Positions 23,362-31,857 of a stretch of DNA of 64,000 bases are shown piece by piece. The notes below the pieces were generated by a model. The model saw only the letters and a program-made list of their open reading frames with translations, was not told where the DNA came from and searched no databases. The first letter of the stretch is position 1, and every line of letters begins with the position of its first letter. Location: the NCBI RefSeq assembly GCF_001905825.1, contig NZ_LIVV01000010.1, positions 1 through 64,000 on the forward strand, in the 5' to 3' direction. Position numbers and translations under genes: made by a program. This stretch comes from Streptomyces sp. CB02009 (lineage in GTDB: Bacteria; Actinomycetota; Actinomycetes; Streptomycetales; Streptomycetaceae).

Positions 23362-24882
23362 TCAGCGGCGCGGCACCGCCTCCCCGCTCGCCGCGTCGAC
23401 CACCGGCCGGTCGCCCAGCGGACTCTTCAGCGTCACCGTCTTCGTGAAGTCCTTGGCGATCATGATGCAGACGCGGTCGGGATCGGTCTTCTCGACGATC
23501 CGCACCGTCACGCGGTCCGGCTGCTCGTCCGCCTTCACGGTGTACGTGCTGCACACGCCGCCCCAGAAGGTGACGGCCAGCTCCCTGCCGTCCCCCTGGA
23601 CCCGGACGGACTCGACGACCCGCGCGGTCTGCGTACCGTCCCCGGGCGGGGGCGTCGGCTCCGGCGAGGGCTTCGACGGCGGCACCAGGTACTCCGGGGC
23701 CACCGCCGTCCGCACCACGGTGTACGGCGCGCCGTCCGCCGGGTCCGCGGTGAACAGCCACGACGGTACGAGCAGCCGCTCACCGTCCACGTCCCGCGCG
23801 GCCAGACCGAACACCGCGGCGGTCACCGGCACCTGGTCGGGAGCGGCCCGGTCCACGATCGTCTGGCAGGGCGGAGTGGGCTCGACGTGCCCCGGCGCCG
23901 GCGTTCCGCCGGTCCGGGCGTCCTCGGGCCTCCCGTTCCCGTCCACGGCGGGCGGGGCGGTGGGGCAGTGCCCCACCCCGATCGGGCCGGTGCCCTTCGC
24001 GTCCTCGTTCAGCGCGGCGAGCGCCTTCGACGCCCCGATCACCGGGTACACGGCACCCTCGGCCGGTTCCTTCAGCGTCCCGCTCCCGGCGACCGCCCGG
24101 CCGTCCCGCGCGATGTGCAGCCCCGTCGACCAGCCGTACGTCGGCAGCCCGCCCACCACCGGATCGGCGTTGACCACCCGTACCGAACCGTTCACCACAC
24201 CGGTCGCGGTGACCTTGGCGTCGTCCTGGCCGAGCGCCTTCAGGACCGGCGCGGCCGCCGCCTTCGCCGCCGCCTCGCTCAGCGGCGTACCGCCCGGCGC
24301 GGGCTTCGACTCGCCCGGCGGCGGACAGGCCCTGCCCTTGAGGCAGGCGTCGCCGGCCGGACCTCCGTCGTACCAGGAGTACGTCCAGTTCCCCGGCGCC
24401 TTCCGCGCCACGTCGAGACGGGCTCCCGAACCGTCCTTCTCGGGCCGGATCGTCCAGACCTCGCCCACCAGCGAGGGACTCCCGGAGATGCCCAGCGCTT
24501 CGGCCAGCCTGGTCACCTCCGCCGAGGTGACCAGGCCCTCGGGCCGGTGGACCGCGGCCGAGGAGGGCCCTTGGGGGAGTGGGCCCTTGGCTGTGTAGAC
24601 GGTCCCGTTCGGACCGCCCCCGGGGTCCGGCTCGCCGGGCGCGATGCCCGGGCCGCCCCGTGTGTCGCCACCGCCGGTGGCGTCGCCGCTGCCGCCCTCC
24701 AGGCGCAGCGGGGTCGGCGGGCCGGCCGCGTCGGCGGCCTTGGCGGCCGCGCCCGCGCCGGTGCCGTCACCGGACGCCGTGGTGGCGAGATAGACGCCAC
24801 CGCCCCCGGCGAGCAGCACACCCGCCGCCACCGAGGCGGCGATGACGCTCCGCCGCCTCCGTACGTTCTCCGTACCGCTCAC
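23362..24882 (-). CDS. Secreted or membrane-anchored protein of unknown function
   Basis: A 506-residue protein. Residues 1-35 hold a basic stretch (VRRRRS) and one hydrophobic segment (VIAASVAAGVLLAGGGGVYLA), so it is either exported or anchored with the bulk outside. A Gly/Pro-rich linker (about 40-105) follows. The remainder is a beta-rich region with six spaced cysteines (for example GDACLKGRACPPP, VGHCPTAPP, PPCQTIV), suggesting disulfides. I do not recognise the family; homologues seem common in Streptomyces at this place. The GTG at 24882 has GGGAGCG upstream. Confidence 0.72.
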   Translation of the reverse strand: MSGTENVRRRRSVIAASVAAGVLLAGGGGVYLATTASGDGTGAGAAAKAADAAGPPTPLRLEGGSGDATGGGDTRGGPGIAPGEPDPGGGPNGTVYTAKGPLPQGPSSAAVHRPEGLVTSAEVTRLAEALGISGSPSLVGEVWTIRPEKDGSGARLDVARKAPGNWTYSWYDGGPAGDACLKGRACPPPGESKPAPGGTPLSEAAAKAAAAPVLKALGQDDAKVTATGVVNGSVRVVNADPVVGGLPTYGWSTGLHIARDGRAVAGSGTLKEPAEGAVYPVIGASKALAALNEDAKGTGPIGVGHCPTAPPAVDGNGRPEDARTGGTPAPGHVEPTPPCQTIVDRAAPDQVPVTAAVFGLAARDVDGERLLVPSWLFTADPADGAPYTVVRTAVAPEYLVPPSKPSPEPTPPPGDGTQTARVVESVRVQGDGRELAVTFWGGVCSTYTVKADEQPDRVTVRIVEKTDPDRVCIMIAKDFTKTVTLKSPLGDRPVVDAASGEAVPRR

Positions 24883-24949
24883 CGCAACGCTCCCATCGTC
24901 TCGACCGGACGCCGATGGGACGGAGCGGGTGCGCGGACGGTTCCGTCCG

Positions 24950-25156
24950 TCAGCCGCCGTACTCGGCGGTCGCCTCGATGAGCCGGGCCGAGGCCGCCGG
25001 GACGACGACCCCGTGGATCAGCGCGGGGGAGACCGGAGCGGGTGCCGGGGCGGCCGGAGTCACCCAGTGCGGAGCCATCCGCGCGCCGTCGCCCCGCAGG
25101 TCGGCGAGGCTCGGCTCGGACTCGTGTCGCTCACGTGAAGCGGGGTAGATGGTCAT
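24950..25156 (-). CDS. Small hypothetical protein
   Basis: A 68-residue protein (MTIYPASRERHESEPSLADLRGDG...), Pro/Ala-rich in the middle, without membrane segments. Codon use is Streptomyces-like, and a TACGGT hexamer lies 6 bp before the ATG at 25156, both supporting a real gene. It is divergent from the PfkB kinase gene. The function is unknown; TPAAPAPAPVSPALIHG could be a flexible linker. Confidence 0.5.
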   Translation of the reverse strand: MTIYPASRERHESEPSLADLRGDGARMAPHWVTPAAPAPAPVSPALIHGVVVPAASARLIEATAEYGG

Positions 25157-25162
25157 GGGCGC

Positions 25163-25168
25163 ACCGTA
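25163..25168 (-). promoter_or_regulatory. -10 element TACGGT, leaderless start of the small protein gene
   Basis: TACGGT on the minus strand, then 6 bp, then the ATG at 25156. This is the main evidence that the 68-residue frame is expressed. Confidence 0.45.
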
Positions 25169-25241
25169 TGCACCGCACGCCCCCAGGGAAAAGACCTACT
25201 CTGGGGTAGTTTCCACTGTTCGGCAGTGAGGCCCCCAGCCG

Positions 25242-25247
25242 GTAGCG
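25242..25247 (+). promoter_or_regulatory. Possible -10 element TAGCGT for the PfkB kinase gene
   Basis: TAGCGT lies about 43 bp before the GTG at 25290 and upstream of the CAGGAG ribosome binding site. A TACTCT at 25197-25202 is an alternative. Confidence 0.35.
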
Positions 25248-25289
25248 TGAATGTCCGTCATTGCCGCCTTCCCGCAGGAGCACCCCGCC

Positions 25290-26264
25290 GTGCGTATCGC
25301 AGTCACCGGCTCCATCGCCACCGACCACCTCATGACCTTCCCCGGCCGGTTCGCCGACCAGCTGGTGGCCGACCAGCTGCACACGGTGTCCCTCTCCTTC
25401 CTCGTCGACAACCTCGACGTCCGGCGCGGCGGCGTCGGCCCCAACATCTGCTTCGGCATGGGCCAGCTCGGCGGCACCCCGATCCTGGTGGGCGCGGCCG
25501 GCTACGACTTCGACGAGTACCGCGGCTGGCTCGACCGCCACGGCGTCGACACCGGCTCGGTCCGCATCTCCGAGGTCCTGCACACGGCCCGCTTCGTCTG
25601 CACCACCGACAAGGACCACAACCAGATCGGCTCCTTCTACACGGGCGCGATGAGCGAGGCCCGGCTGATCGAGCTCAAGGCCGTCGCCGACCGGGTGGGC
25701 GGCCTCGACCTCGTCCTCATCGGCGCCGACGACCCCGAGGCGATGCTCCGCCACACGGAGGAGTGCAAGACGCGGGGCATCCCCTTCGCCGCGGACTTCT
25801 CGCAGCAGATCGCGCGGATGGACGGCGACGAGATCCGCACGCTCCTGGACGGCGCGACGTACCTCTTCTCCAACGAGTACGAGAAGGGCCTCATCGAGTC
25901 CAAGACGGGCTGGACCGACGCCGAGATCCTCTCCCGCGTCGGCCACCGCGTCACCACGCTCGGCTCGCGCGGCGTACGGATCGAGCGCGTCGGCGACACG
26001 CCGATCGAGGTCGCCTGCGCGGAGGAGACGGCCAAGGTCGACCCGACGGGCGTCGGCGACGCGTTCCGCGCGGGCTTCCTCACGGGCCTGTCGTGGGGCG
26101 TGGGGCACGAGCGCGCGGCGCAGGTGGGCTGCATGCTGGCGACGCTGGTCATCGAGACGCTGGGCACGCAGGAGTACACGCTGCGGCGCGCGAACTTCAT
26201 GGACCGCTTCCAGAAGGCATACGGCGAAGAAGCAGCCACGGAAGTCCACTCCCACCTCACCTGA
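25290..26264 (+). CDS. PfkB-family carbohydrate/nucleoside kinase
   Basis: A 324-residue ribokinase-fold kinase. The N-terminus RIAVTGSIATDHLMTFPG and glycine pair GGVGPNICFGMGQLGG bind substrate. Signature 2 is DPTGVGDAFRAGF, with the catalytic Asp. The sequence is closest in memory to the actinobacterial adenosine kinase-like group (AdoK), which phosphorylates adenosine with ATP, but sugar kinases of the same family are hard to exclude. The GTG at 25290 was chosen over the ATG at 25251 because AGGAG sits 10 bp upstream and the family starts there. Confidence 0.86.
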   Translation: MRIAVTGSIATDHLMTFPGRFADQLVADQLHTVSLSFLVDNLDVRRGGVGPNICFGMGQLGGTPILVGAAGYDFDEYRGWLDRHGVDTGSVRISEVLHTARFVCTTDKDHNQIGSFYTGAMSEARLIELKAVADRVGGLDLVLIGADDPEAMLRHTEECKTRGIPFAADFSQQIARMDGDEIRTLLDGATYLFSNEYEKGLIESKTGWTDAEILSRVGHRVTTLGSRGVRIERVGDTPIEVACAEETAKVDPTGVGDAFRAGFLTGLSWGVGHERAAQVGCMLATLVIETLGTQEYTLRRANFMDRFQKAYGEEAATEVHSHLT

Positions 26265-26350
26265 CCCCCACGTGCCCCTGCGGGAGCGACCCGCCCTCGG
26301 TGCCCGCTCCGCTGTTGCGGTGCCCGCCACCCCCACCACCCCCACCTCGT

Positions 26351-26550
26351 TGTGGGCATCTGTTCCGCTGGGGCGGAACGGGTGGGCACAACGGAACGGT
26401 GCCCGTTGCCGGGCCTAGGCTTCCGTGCCTGAACCCGCACCCCAGGTGCGGCGCTGTGGGGGTGCGGGCCAGGGCACAAGGGGCGGAGGCGCCGCCGAGG
26501 GCGCCGTCCCGTGTGCCCACCCGTCCCGCCCTGCGGGACGATTGCCCACA
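26351..26550. repeat. 200-bp dispersed inverted-repeat element, copy 2
   Basis: Same length and boundaries (TGTGGGCA to TGCCCACA) as the copy at 11541-11740. The terminal 39 bp at the right end are identical in the two copies, and differences concentrate in the central loop. The inner arms are more symmetrical here (TGCCTGAACCCGCACCCC against GGGGTGCGGGCCAGGGCA). It lies between the convergent PfkB kinase and cysteine desulfurase genes. Confidence 0.85.
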
Positions 26551-26569
26551 CGGGGGTGGGTGACGGGCG

Positions 26570-26735
26570 CGGGCGCGGCCCACACGGCAGCGGGCGTAGC
26601 CCGCACGCGCAGGGGCGGCGGGCGCGGCCCACGCGCCGGGGCGCGGGCGTGGCCCGCATGGTGCGGGCTGCGGGGGGTCCGGCCCCACGGCTGGGCCCGG
26701 TCCGTGCGGGCGCCGGCCGTGGGCACGGCCCGCGT
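26570..26735. repeat. Array of short GGGCGYGGCCC palindromic units
   Basis: At least five related units occur: CGGGCGCGGCCCAC (26570), CGGGCGTAGCCCGC (26591), CGGGCGCGGCCCAC (26619), CGGGCGTGGCCCGC (26644) and GTGGGCACGGCCCGC (about 26719). Each is a near-palindrome. They begin right after the 200-bp element and run to the 3' end of the desulfurase gene. No coding sequence is convincing here. Confidence 0.65.
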
Positions 26736-26775
26736 GGGTGACCGACCAGGCGGGCCCGCCACCCGCCCCCGAGCG

Positions 26776-28173
26776 TCAGCTCACGCGACGCACCACGTAC
26801 GCCACCCCACCCCCCACCGCAGGCGACTCCCCCACATACTCCTGCCCCCGCATCTCGCACCACGCCGGAATGTCCAACCGCGCCGCCGCATCGTCCGCCA
26901 GGACCGTCACCGTCCCGCCCACCGGCACGTCCCCGATGACCTTCGCCAGTTCGATGACCGGGATCGGGCAGCGCCGGCCGAGCGCGTCGACCACCAGAGC
27001 GTCCGGTCCCTGCGCGGCCGCCGGCGCGCTCGTCGGCGCGCCCAGCCGCTCCCTCACCCCCGCCACCACCGCCGGCAGCACCTCCAGAAAGCGGTCCACG
27101 TCCTCGGCCGCCGTGCCGGTCGGCAGGGACACCCGGACGTTCCCCTCGCTCAGCACCCCCATCGCACGCAGCACATGGCTGGGCGTCAGCGTCGAACTCG
27201 TGCACGACGAACCGGACGAAACGGAGAATCCCTCCCGGTCCAGCTCGTGCAGCAGCGTCTCCCCGTCCACGTACAGACAGGAGAACGTCACCAGATGCGG
27301 CAGCCGCCGCACCGGGTCGCCCACCACCTCCACGTCCGGGACGAGCTCCGGCACCCGCGCCCGGATCCTGTCCACCAGGGCCCGCAGCCGCGCCTCCTCG
27401 GCCGCCGCCTCCGCCCGTACCGCCCGCAGCGAGGCCGCCGCCGCCACGATCCCCGGCAGGTTCTCGAAGCCGGGCGCCCGGCCCGACTCCCGCTCGTCCG
27501 AAGGGCCTTGAGGCGCGAACCGCACTCCCTTCCGTACGGCGAGCAGCCCCACCCCCGCCGGCCCGCCCCACTTGTGCGCGCTCGCCGCGAGCAGCGACCA
27601 GCCGCCCTCCACCGCTCCCCAGCCCAGTGACTGGGCCGCGTCCACCAGCAGCGGTACGCCCGCAGCCCGGCAGGCCTCGGCCACCTCTGCCACCGGCTGC
27701 TCGGTCCCCACCTCGTGGTTGGCCGACTGGAGGCACGCCAGGGCGACCGCGCCCGCGTCCCCGGCGTCGAGCGCCGCCGCGAAGACGTCCGCGTCCACCG
27801 CCCCGGTCCGCCCGACCGGAACCTCCGTCACCGTTCCGCCCGTCGCCGCATGACTCTCGGCCGCGTGCAGTACGGAGGAGTGTTCGACCGCGGAGACGAC
27901 GATCCGGTTTCCGACACGCCGACGCCCCGCGAGAGCTCCCGAGATTCCCGCGTGAACCGCGCGCGTCCCCGAAGGAGTGAATACGAGCTCGTCCGCGCGG
28001 CAGCCCACGGCCTCCGCCGCGGCCTCCCGCGCGGCGTCGAGCAGCAGCCTCGCGCGCCGCCCCTCCCGGTACAGCCTGGCCGGATCGGCCCAGCCCTCGT
28101 CGAGGGAGGCGAGCAGCGCCTGGCGGGCGACGGGGTGCAACGGGGCGGCGGACGCGGCGTCGAAGTACGGCAT
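26776..28173 (-). CDS. Cysteine desulfurase-TusA fusion protein
   Basis: A 465-residue two-domain protein. Residues 1-375 are a class-V aminotransferase-fold desulfurase: PLP-binding Lys201 in ASAHKWGGP and catalytic Cys324 in GSSCTSS. Residues about 388-465 are a TusA-like sulfur carrier with the CPxP motif (Cys402 in RRCPIPVIELAK). The fusion suggests persulfide made at Cys324 is handed directly to Cys402 for a downstream thiolation pathway. The ATG at 28173 (MPYFDAASAAPLHP) is the natural domain start; it has a TACCGT 6 bp upstream. The acceptor is unknown. Confidence 0.93.
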   Translation of the reverse strand: MPYFDAASAAPLHPVARQALLASLDEGWADPARLYREGRRARLLLDAAREAAAEAVGCRADELVFTPSGTRAVHAGISGALAGRRRVGNRIVVSAVEHSSVLHAAESHAATGGTVTEVPVGRTGAVDADVFAAALDAGDAGAVALACLQSANHEVGTEQPVAEVAEACRAAGVPLLVDAAQSLGWGAVEGGWSLLAASAHKWGGPAGVGLLAVRKGVRFAPQGPSDERESGRAPGFENLPGIVAAAASLRAVRAEAAAEEARLRALVDRIRARVPELVPDVEVVGDPVRRLPHLVTFSCLYVDGETLLHELDREGFSVSSGSSCTSSTLTPSHVLRAMGVLSEGNVRVSLPTGTAAEDVDRFLEVLPAVVAGVRERLGAPTSAPAAAQGPDALVVDALGRRCPIPVIELAKVIGDVPVGGTVTVLADDAAARLDIPAWCEMRGQEYVGESPAVGGGVAYVVRRVS

Positions 28174-28179
28174 CCGCCC

Positions 28180-28185
28180 ACGGTA
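28180..28185 (-). promoter_or_regulatory. -10 element TACCGT, leaderless start of the desulfurase-TusA gene
   Basis: TACCGT on the minus strand, 6 bp, then the ATG at 28173. There is no Shine-Dalgarno sequence in the gap. Confidence 0.5.
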
Positions 28186-28537
28186 GGGCCTGGGCGAATG
28201 CCCTCCTCCGAGACCCTGCTCCGACACCCCCCCGCGAGACCCTCCGGCCATCCGTGGGAGCCCAGGGAAGCCCCGGGAAGCCCGGGGGAGTCCGGGTGAG
28301 TCCGCGACGGATCGCCGACGAGGCCGTCAGCCCCGCCCCGCCCCACCCCGCCTGCTCCGCCCACCGCCGCCCCGGCCCCACCCCCCCCGTGAGCCCCCGT
28401 CAGAACCGCCTCCCCCCGCACCGGCAGACCGCCGAACGGACGCGTCCGACCCCCCTGCGGAACGTCGGAGTCCACCCCTTCGGGGACTCGGACGGCGCGT
28501 TGGGCACCCTCCCCGCGCGACCCCAAATAGCGTCCAG

Positions 28538-28568
28538 TAGGGTTTGGTCCGCATAAACATCCAAACCC
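28538..28568 (+). promoter_or_regulatory. ctaC promoter candidate with overlapping inverted repeat
   Basis: TAGGGT at 28538-28543 is a good -10 hexamer. The perfect 8-bp inverted repeat GGGTTTGG / CCAAACCC (28540-28547 and 28561-28568, 13-bp spacer) overlaps it and spans the expected transcription start. It could be an operator or a 5' hairpin in the ctaCDF mRNA. Confidence 0.5.
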
Positions 28569-28654
28569 CTGCCCGCGGCCGGGGCGGCGACCGACCAGCG
28601 AGACGGACGGCCGTGGCCGACCACTGCGGGCCGAGACTCTCGGGAAGGCGCTAC

Positions 28655-29620
28655 GTGAGTCCCAACGGCTCCGACCGCTCGTCGCGGCGCCCGATGCGGC
28701 GGAAGCTGCCGCAGGTGCTGACTGCGGGCCTGATCCTGGCGACAGCCACGGGCTGCTCGTACAACTGGGAAGACTTCCCCCGCCTTGGTATGCCCACCCC
28801 TGTCACGGAAGAGGCGCCTCGGATCCTCTCCCTGTGGCAGGGCTCCTGGGCGGCCGCGCTCATCACCGGCATCCTGGTGTGGGGCCTGATCATCTGGTCC
28901 GTCATCTTCCACCGGCGGAGCAGGACCAAGATCGAGGTACCTCCGCAGACCCGTTACAACATGCCCATCGAGGCGCTGTACACGGTCACCCCCCTCATCA
29001 TCGTCTCGGTGCTCTTCTACTTCACCGCGCGCGACGAGTCGAAGCTCCTCGAGCTCACCCCGAAGCCGGCCCACACGGTCAACGTGGTCGGCTATCAGTG
29101 GAGCTGGGGCTTCAACTACATCGAGAGCGTGCCCGGTGTGGAGGGCGACGCCAAGACGGACAAGAACCTCGCGGCCATTCCGGACAAGTTCCAGGACCAG
29201 TTCCCGGACAACGCCGGCGGCGTCTACGACGCCGGTATCCCCGGTGACCGCAACCCGCAGACCGGCAACCCGGGCCCGACCCTGTGGCTGCCGAAGGGCG
29301 AGAAGGTCCGGTTCGTCCTGACCTCCCGTGACGTCATCCACTCGTTCTGGGTGGTCCCCTTCCTCATGAAGCAGGACGTCATCCCGGGTCACACGAACTC
29401 CTTCGAGGTCACCCCGACGCAGGAAGGCACCTTCCTCGGGAAGTGCGCCGAGCTGTGCGGTGTCGACCACTCCCGGATGCTCTTCAACGTCAAGGTGGTC
29501 TCTCCGGAGCGCTACCAGCAGCACCTGAAGGAGCTGGCCGAGAAGGGGCAGACCGGCTACATCCCGTCTGGCATCGAGCAGACGGACCCGGCCAGGAATG
29601 CGGAGAAGAACCAACTGTGA
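28655..29620 (+). CDS. ctaC: Cytochrome c oxidase subunit II (lipoprotein)
   Basis: A 321-residue subunit II of the aa3 oxidase. A signal peptide with lipobox ATATG-Cys is followed by two membrane helices (WAAALITGILVWGLIIWSVIF and ALYTVTPLIIVSVLFYF, each within residues 65-130). The extracytoplasmic cupredoxin domain has the CuA site: VIHSFWV and GKCAELCGVDHSRM supply the His, Cys, Glu and Met ligands. It accepts electrons from the bc1 complex. The GTG at 28655 follows GGGAAGG. Its stop overlaps the ctaD start (GTGA). Confidence 0.96.
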   Translation: MSPNGSDRSSRRPMRRKLPQVLTAGLILATATGCSYNWEDFPRLGMPTPVTEEAPRILSLWQGSWAAALITGILVWGLIIWSVIFHRRSRTKIEVPPQTRYNMPIEALYTVTPLIIVSVLFYFTARDESKLLELTPKPAHTVNVVGYQWSWGFNYIESVPGVEGDAKTDKNLAAIPDKFQDQFPDNAGGVYDAGIPGDRNPQTGNPGPTLWLPKGEKVRFVLTSRDVIHSFWVVPFLMKQDVIPGHTNSFEVTPTQEGTFLGKCAELCGVDHSRMLFNVKVVSPERYQQHLKELAEKGQTGYIPSGIEQTDPARNAEKNQL

Positions 29621-31353
29621 GCATCCACAACGAAACCCAGGGTGCCGCCGCAGCTGAGGACTCGTACGAGAACGAGCTGCCCGTACGGCGCAAGCAGCCC
29701 GGCAATGTCGTGATCAAGTGGCTGACCACCACCGACCACAAGACGATCGGCACGCTCTACCTGGTCACGTCGTTCGTCTTCTTCTGCATCGGCGGACTCA
29801 TGGCGCTCTTCATGCGCGCCGAGCTGGCCCGTCCGGGTACGCAGATCATGTCGAACGAGCAGTTCAACCAGGCGTTCACGATGCACGGCACGATCATGCT
29901 GCTGATGTTCGCGACGCCGCTGTTCGCCGGATTCGCGAACTGGATCATGCCGCTGCAGATCGGCGCGCCCGACGTGGCGTTCCCGCGGCTGAACATGTTC
30001 GCGTACTGGCTGTACCTCTTCGGCTCGATCATCGCGGTGGCCGGCTTCCTCACCCCGCAGGGTGCGGCCGACTTCGGCTGGTTCGCCTACTCCCCGCTGT
30101 CGGACGCCGTCCGCTCGCCGGGTGTCGGCGCCGACATGTGGATCATGGGTCTGGCCTTCTCCGGCTTCGGCACGATCCTCGGTTCGGTCAACTTCATCAC
30201 CACGATCATCTGCATGCGCGCTCCGGGCATGACGATGTTCCGCATGCCGATCTTCACCTGGAACGTGCTGCTGACCGGTGTCCTGGTCCTGCTCGCCTTC
30301 CCGGTCCTCGCGGCCGCGCTGTTCGCCCTGGAGGCGGACCGCAAGTTCGGTGCGCACGTCTTCGACGCGGCCAACGGCGGAGCGTTGCTCTGGCAACACC
30401 TCTTCTGGTTCTTCGGACACCCAGAGGTGTACATCATCGCCTTGCCCTTCTTCGGCATCATCTCCGAGGTCATCCCGGTCTTCAGCCGCAAGCCGATGTT
30501 CGGCTACATCGGCCTGGTGGCCGCGACCATCGCGATCGCCGGCCTCTCCGTGACCGTGTGGGCGCACCACATGTACGTCACCGGTGGCGTGCTCCTCCCG
30601 TTCTTCTCCTTCATGACGTTCCTCATCGCCGTACCAACCGGTGTGAAGTTCTTCAACTGGATCGGAACGATGTGGAAGGGCTCACTGTCCTTCGAGACAC
30701 CGATGCTGTGGACGATCGGCTTCCTGATCACCTTCACCTTCGGTGGTCTGACCGGTGTCATCCTGGCCTCGCCGCCGATGGACTTCCACGTCTCCGACTC
30801 GTACTTCGTCGTCGCGCACTTCCACTACGTCGTCTTCGGCACCGTGGTCTTCGCGATGTTCGCCGGCTTCCACTTCTGGTGGCCGAAGTTCACGGGCAAG
30901 ATGCTGGACGAGCGGCTCGGCAAGATGACGTTCTGGACGCTGTTCATCGGCTTCCACGGCACGTTCCTGGTGCAGCACTGGCTCGGTGCCGAGGGCATGC
31001 CGCGTCGTTACGCGGACTACCTCGACGCCGACGGCTTCACCGCGCTGAACACGATCTCGACGATCTCCTCCTTCCTGCTCGGTCTGTCGATCCTGCCGTT
31101 CTTCTACAACGTCTGGAAGACCGCCAAGTACGGCAAGAAGATCGAGGTCGACGACCCGTGGGGCTACGGCCGTTCGCTCGAATGGGCGACGTCCTGCCCG
31201 CCGCCGCGGCACAACTTCCTCACCCTGCCGCGGATCCGCTCGGAATCCCCGGCGTTCGATCTGCACCACCCTGAGATCGCGGCTCTCGACCAGCTCGAGA
31301 ACAAGGGTCACGTGGCCGAGGCGCTCACGGGCGGCAAGGAGGCCGGCAAGTGA
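29617..31353 (+). CDS. ctaD: Cytochrome c oxidase subunit I
   Basis: A 578-residue catalytic subunit with twelve membrane helices. AFTMHGTIMLLMF carries a heme a ligand, WFFGHPEVYIIALPFFG holds the CuB His and the cross-linked Tyr, VWAHHMYVTG the CuB His pair, and VVAHFHYVVFG the ligands of both hemes. The GTG at 29617 overlaps the ctaC stop by 4 bp. The N-terminal 30 residues are acidic and cytosolic. The gene overlaps ctaF in the same manner, forming a tight three-gene operon. Confidence 0.97.
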   Translation: MSIHNETQGAAAAEDSYENELPVRRKQPGNVVIKWLTTTDHKTIGTLYLVTSFVFFCIGGLMALFMRAELARPGTQIMSNEQFNQAFTMHGTIMLLMFATPLFAGFANWIMPLQIGAPDVAFPRLNMFAYWLYLFGSIIAVAGFLTPQGAADFGWFAYSPLSDAVRSPGVGADMWIMGLAFSGFGTILGSVNFITTIICMRAPGMTMFRMPIFTWNVLLTGVLVLLAFPVLAAALFALEADRKFGAHVFDAANGGALLWQHLFWFFGHPEVYIIALPFFGIISEVIPVFSRKPMFGYIGLVAATIAIAGLSVTVWAHHMYVTGGVLLPFFSFMTFLIAVPTGVKFFNWIGTMWKGSLSFETPMLWTIGFLITFTFGGLTGVILASPPMDFHVSDSYFVVAHFHYVVFGTVVFAMFAGFHFWWPKFTGKMLDERLGKMTFWTLFIGFHGTFLVQHWLGAEGMPRRYADYLDADGFTALNTISTISSFLLGLSILPFFYNVWKTAKYGKKIEVDDPWGYGRSLEWATSCPPPRHNFLTLPRIRSESPAFDLHHPEIAALDQLENKGHVAEALTGGKEAGK

Positions 31354-31748
31354 AGATCCAGGGCAAGATGTTCATCTGGCTGAGCGTCTTCATCCTTGCC
31401 ATGGCCGTCCTGTACGGCGTGTGGTCGAAGGAGCCGGTCGGTACGACGGCGCTGTTCCTGGCGTTCGGCCTGTCCATCATGATCGGCTACTACCTGGCCT
31501 TCACGGCCAAGCGTGTCGACGCGATGGCGCAGGACGACAAGGAGGCCGACGTCGCGGACGAGGCCGGTGAAGTGGGCTTCTTCGCCCCGCACAGCTGGCA
31601 GCCGCTGTCGCTGGCCGTGGGCGGCGCGCTCGCCTTCCTCGCCATCGCGATGGGCTGGTGGATCCTGTACTTCTCCGCCCCGCTGATCCTCGTCGGCCTG
31701 TTCGGCTGGGTCTTCGAGTTCTACCGCGGCGAGAACCAGAACCAGTAG
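31350..31748 (+). CDS. ctaF: Cytochrome c oxidase subunit IV (actinobacterial)
   Basis: A 132-residue protein with three or four hydrophobic segments: MFIWLSVFILAMAVLYGVW, ALFLAFGLSIMIGYYLAF and two close C-terminal helices (ALAFLAIAMGWWILYFSAP; LILVGLFGWVFEFYRG). This is the actinobacteria-specific subunit CtaF of the aa3 oxidase in the bc1-aa3 supercomplex. The GTG at 31350 overlaps the ctaD stop. A perfect 19-bp terminator lies 28 bp after its stop. Confidence 0.95.
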   Translation: MKIQGKMFIWLSVFILAMAVLYGVWSKEPVGTTALFLAFGLSIMIGYYLAFTAKRVDAMAQDDKEADVADEAGEVGFFAPHSWQPLSLAVGGALAFLAIAMGWWILYFSAPLILVGLFGWVFEFYRGENQNQ

Positions 31749-31776
31749 CGGTACCCCGCTCCGCACCGGAGCACCC

Positions 31777-31822
31777 GAGGGGCCCGGACACTTCGTCACC
31801 GAAGTGTCCGGGCCCCTCTTTT
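31777..31822 (+). terminator. 19-bp stem terminator with T-tract, end of ctaCDF
   Basis: A perfect stem starting GAGGGGCCCGGACACTTCG, loop TCAC, then TTTT at 31819-31822. This is one of the few hairpins here with an intrinsic-type T-tract. Confidence 0.9.
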
Positions 31823-31857
31823 GCAGCACTCGGCGCGCTGGGAGCGAGGATTGTCCT

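Larger units (their letters stand above)
28174..28654. other. 481-bp divergent intergenic region, desulfurase-TusA / ctaC
   Basis: No convincing gene. It holds the desulfurase -10 element near 28180, GGGAAGCCCCGGGAAGCCCGGG-type slippage sequence (about 28265-28290), a C-rich tract, a hairpin around 28467-28489 (GAGTCCACCCC with GGGGACTC), and the ctaC promoter candidate with its inverted repeat near 28538-28568. Confidence 0.6.

Noticed and set aside
26265..26775. Tandem-repeat gene or toxin-antitoxin pair in the 511-bp gap
   Set aside because: Frames there follow the repeat structure on both strands and show no consistent codon bias; the gap is explained by the repeat element and the palindrome array.
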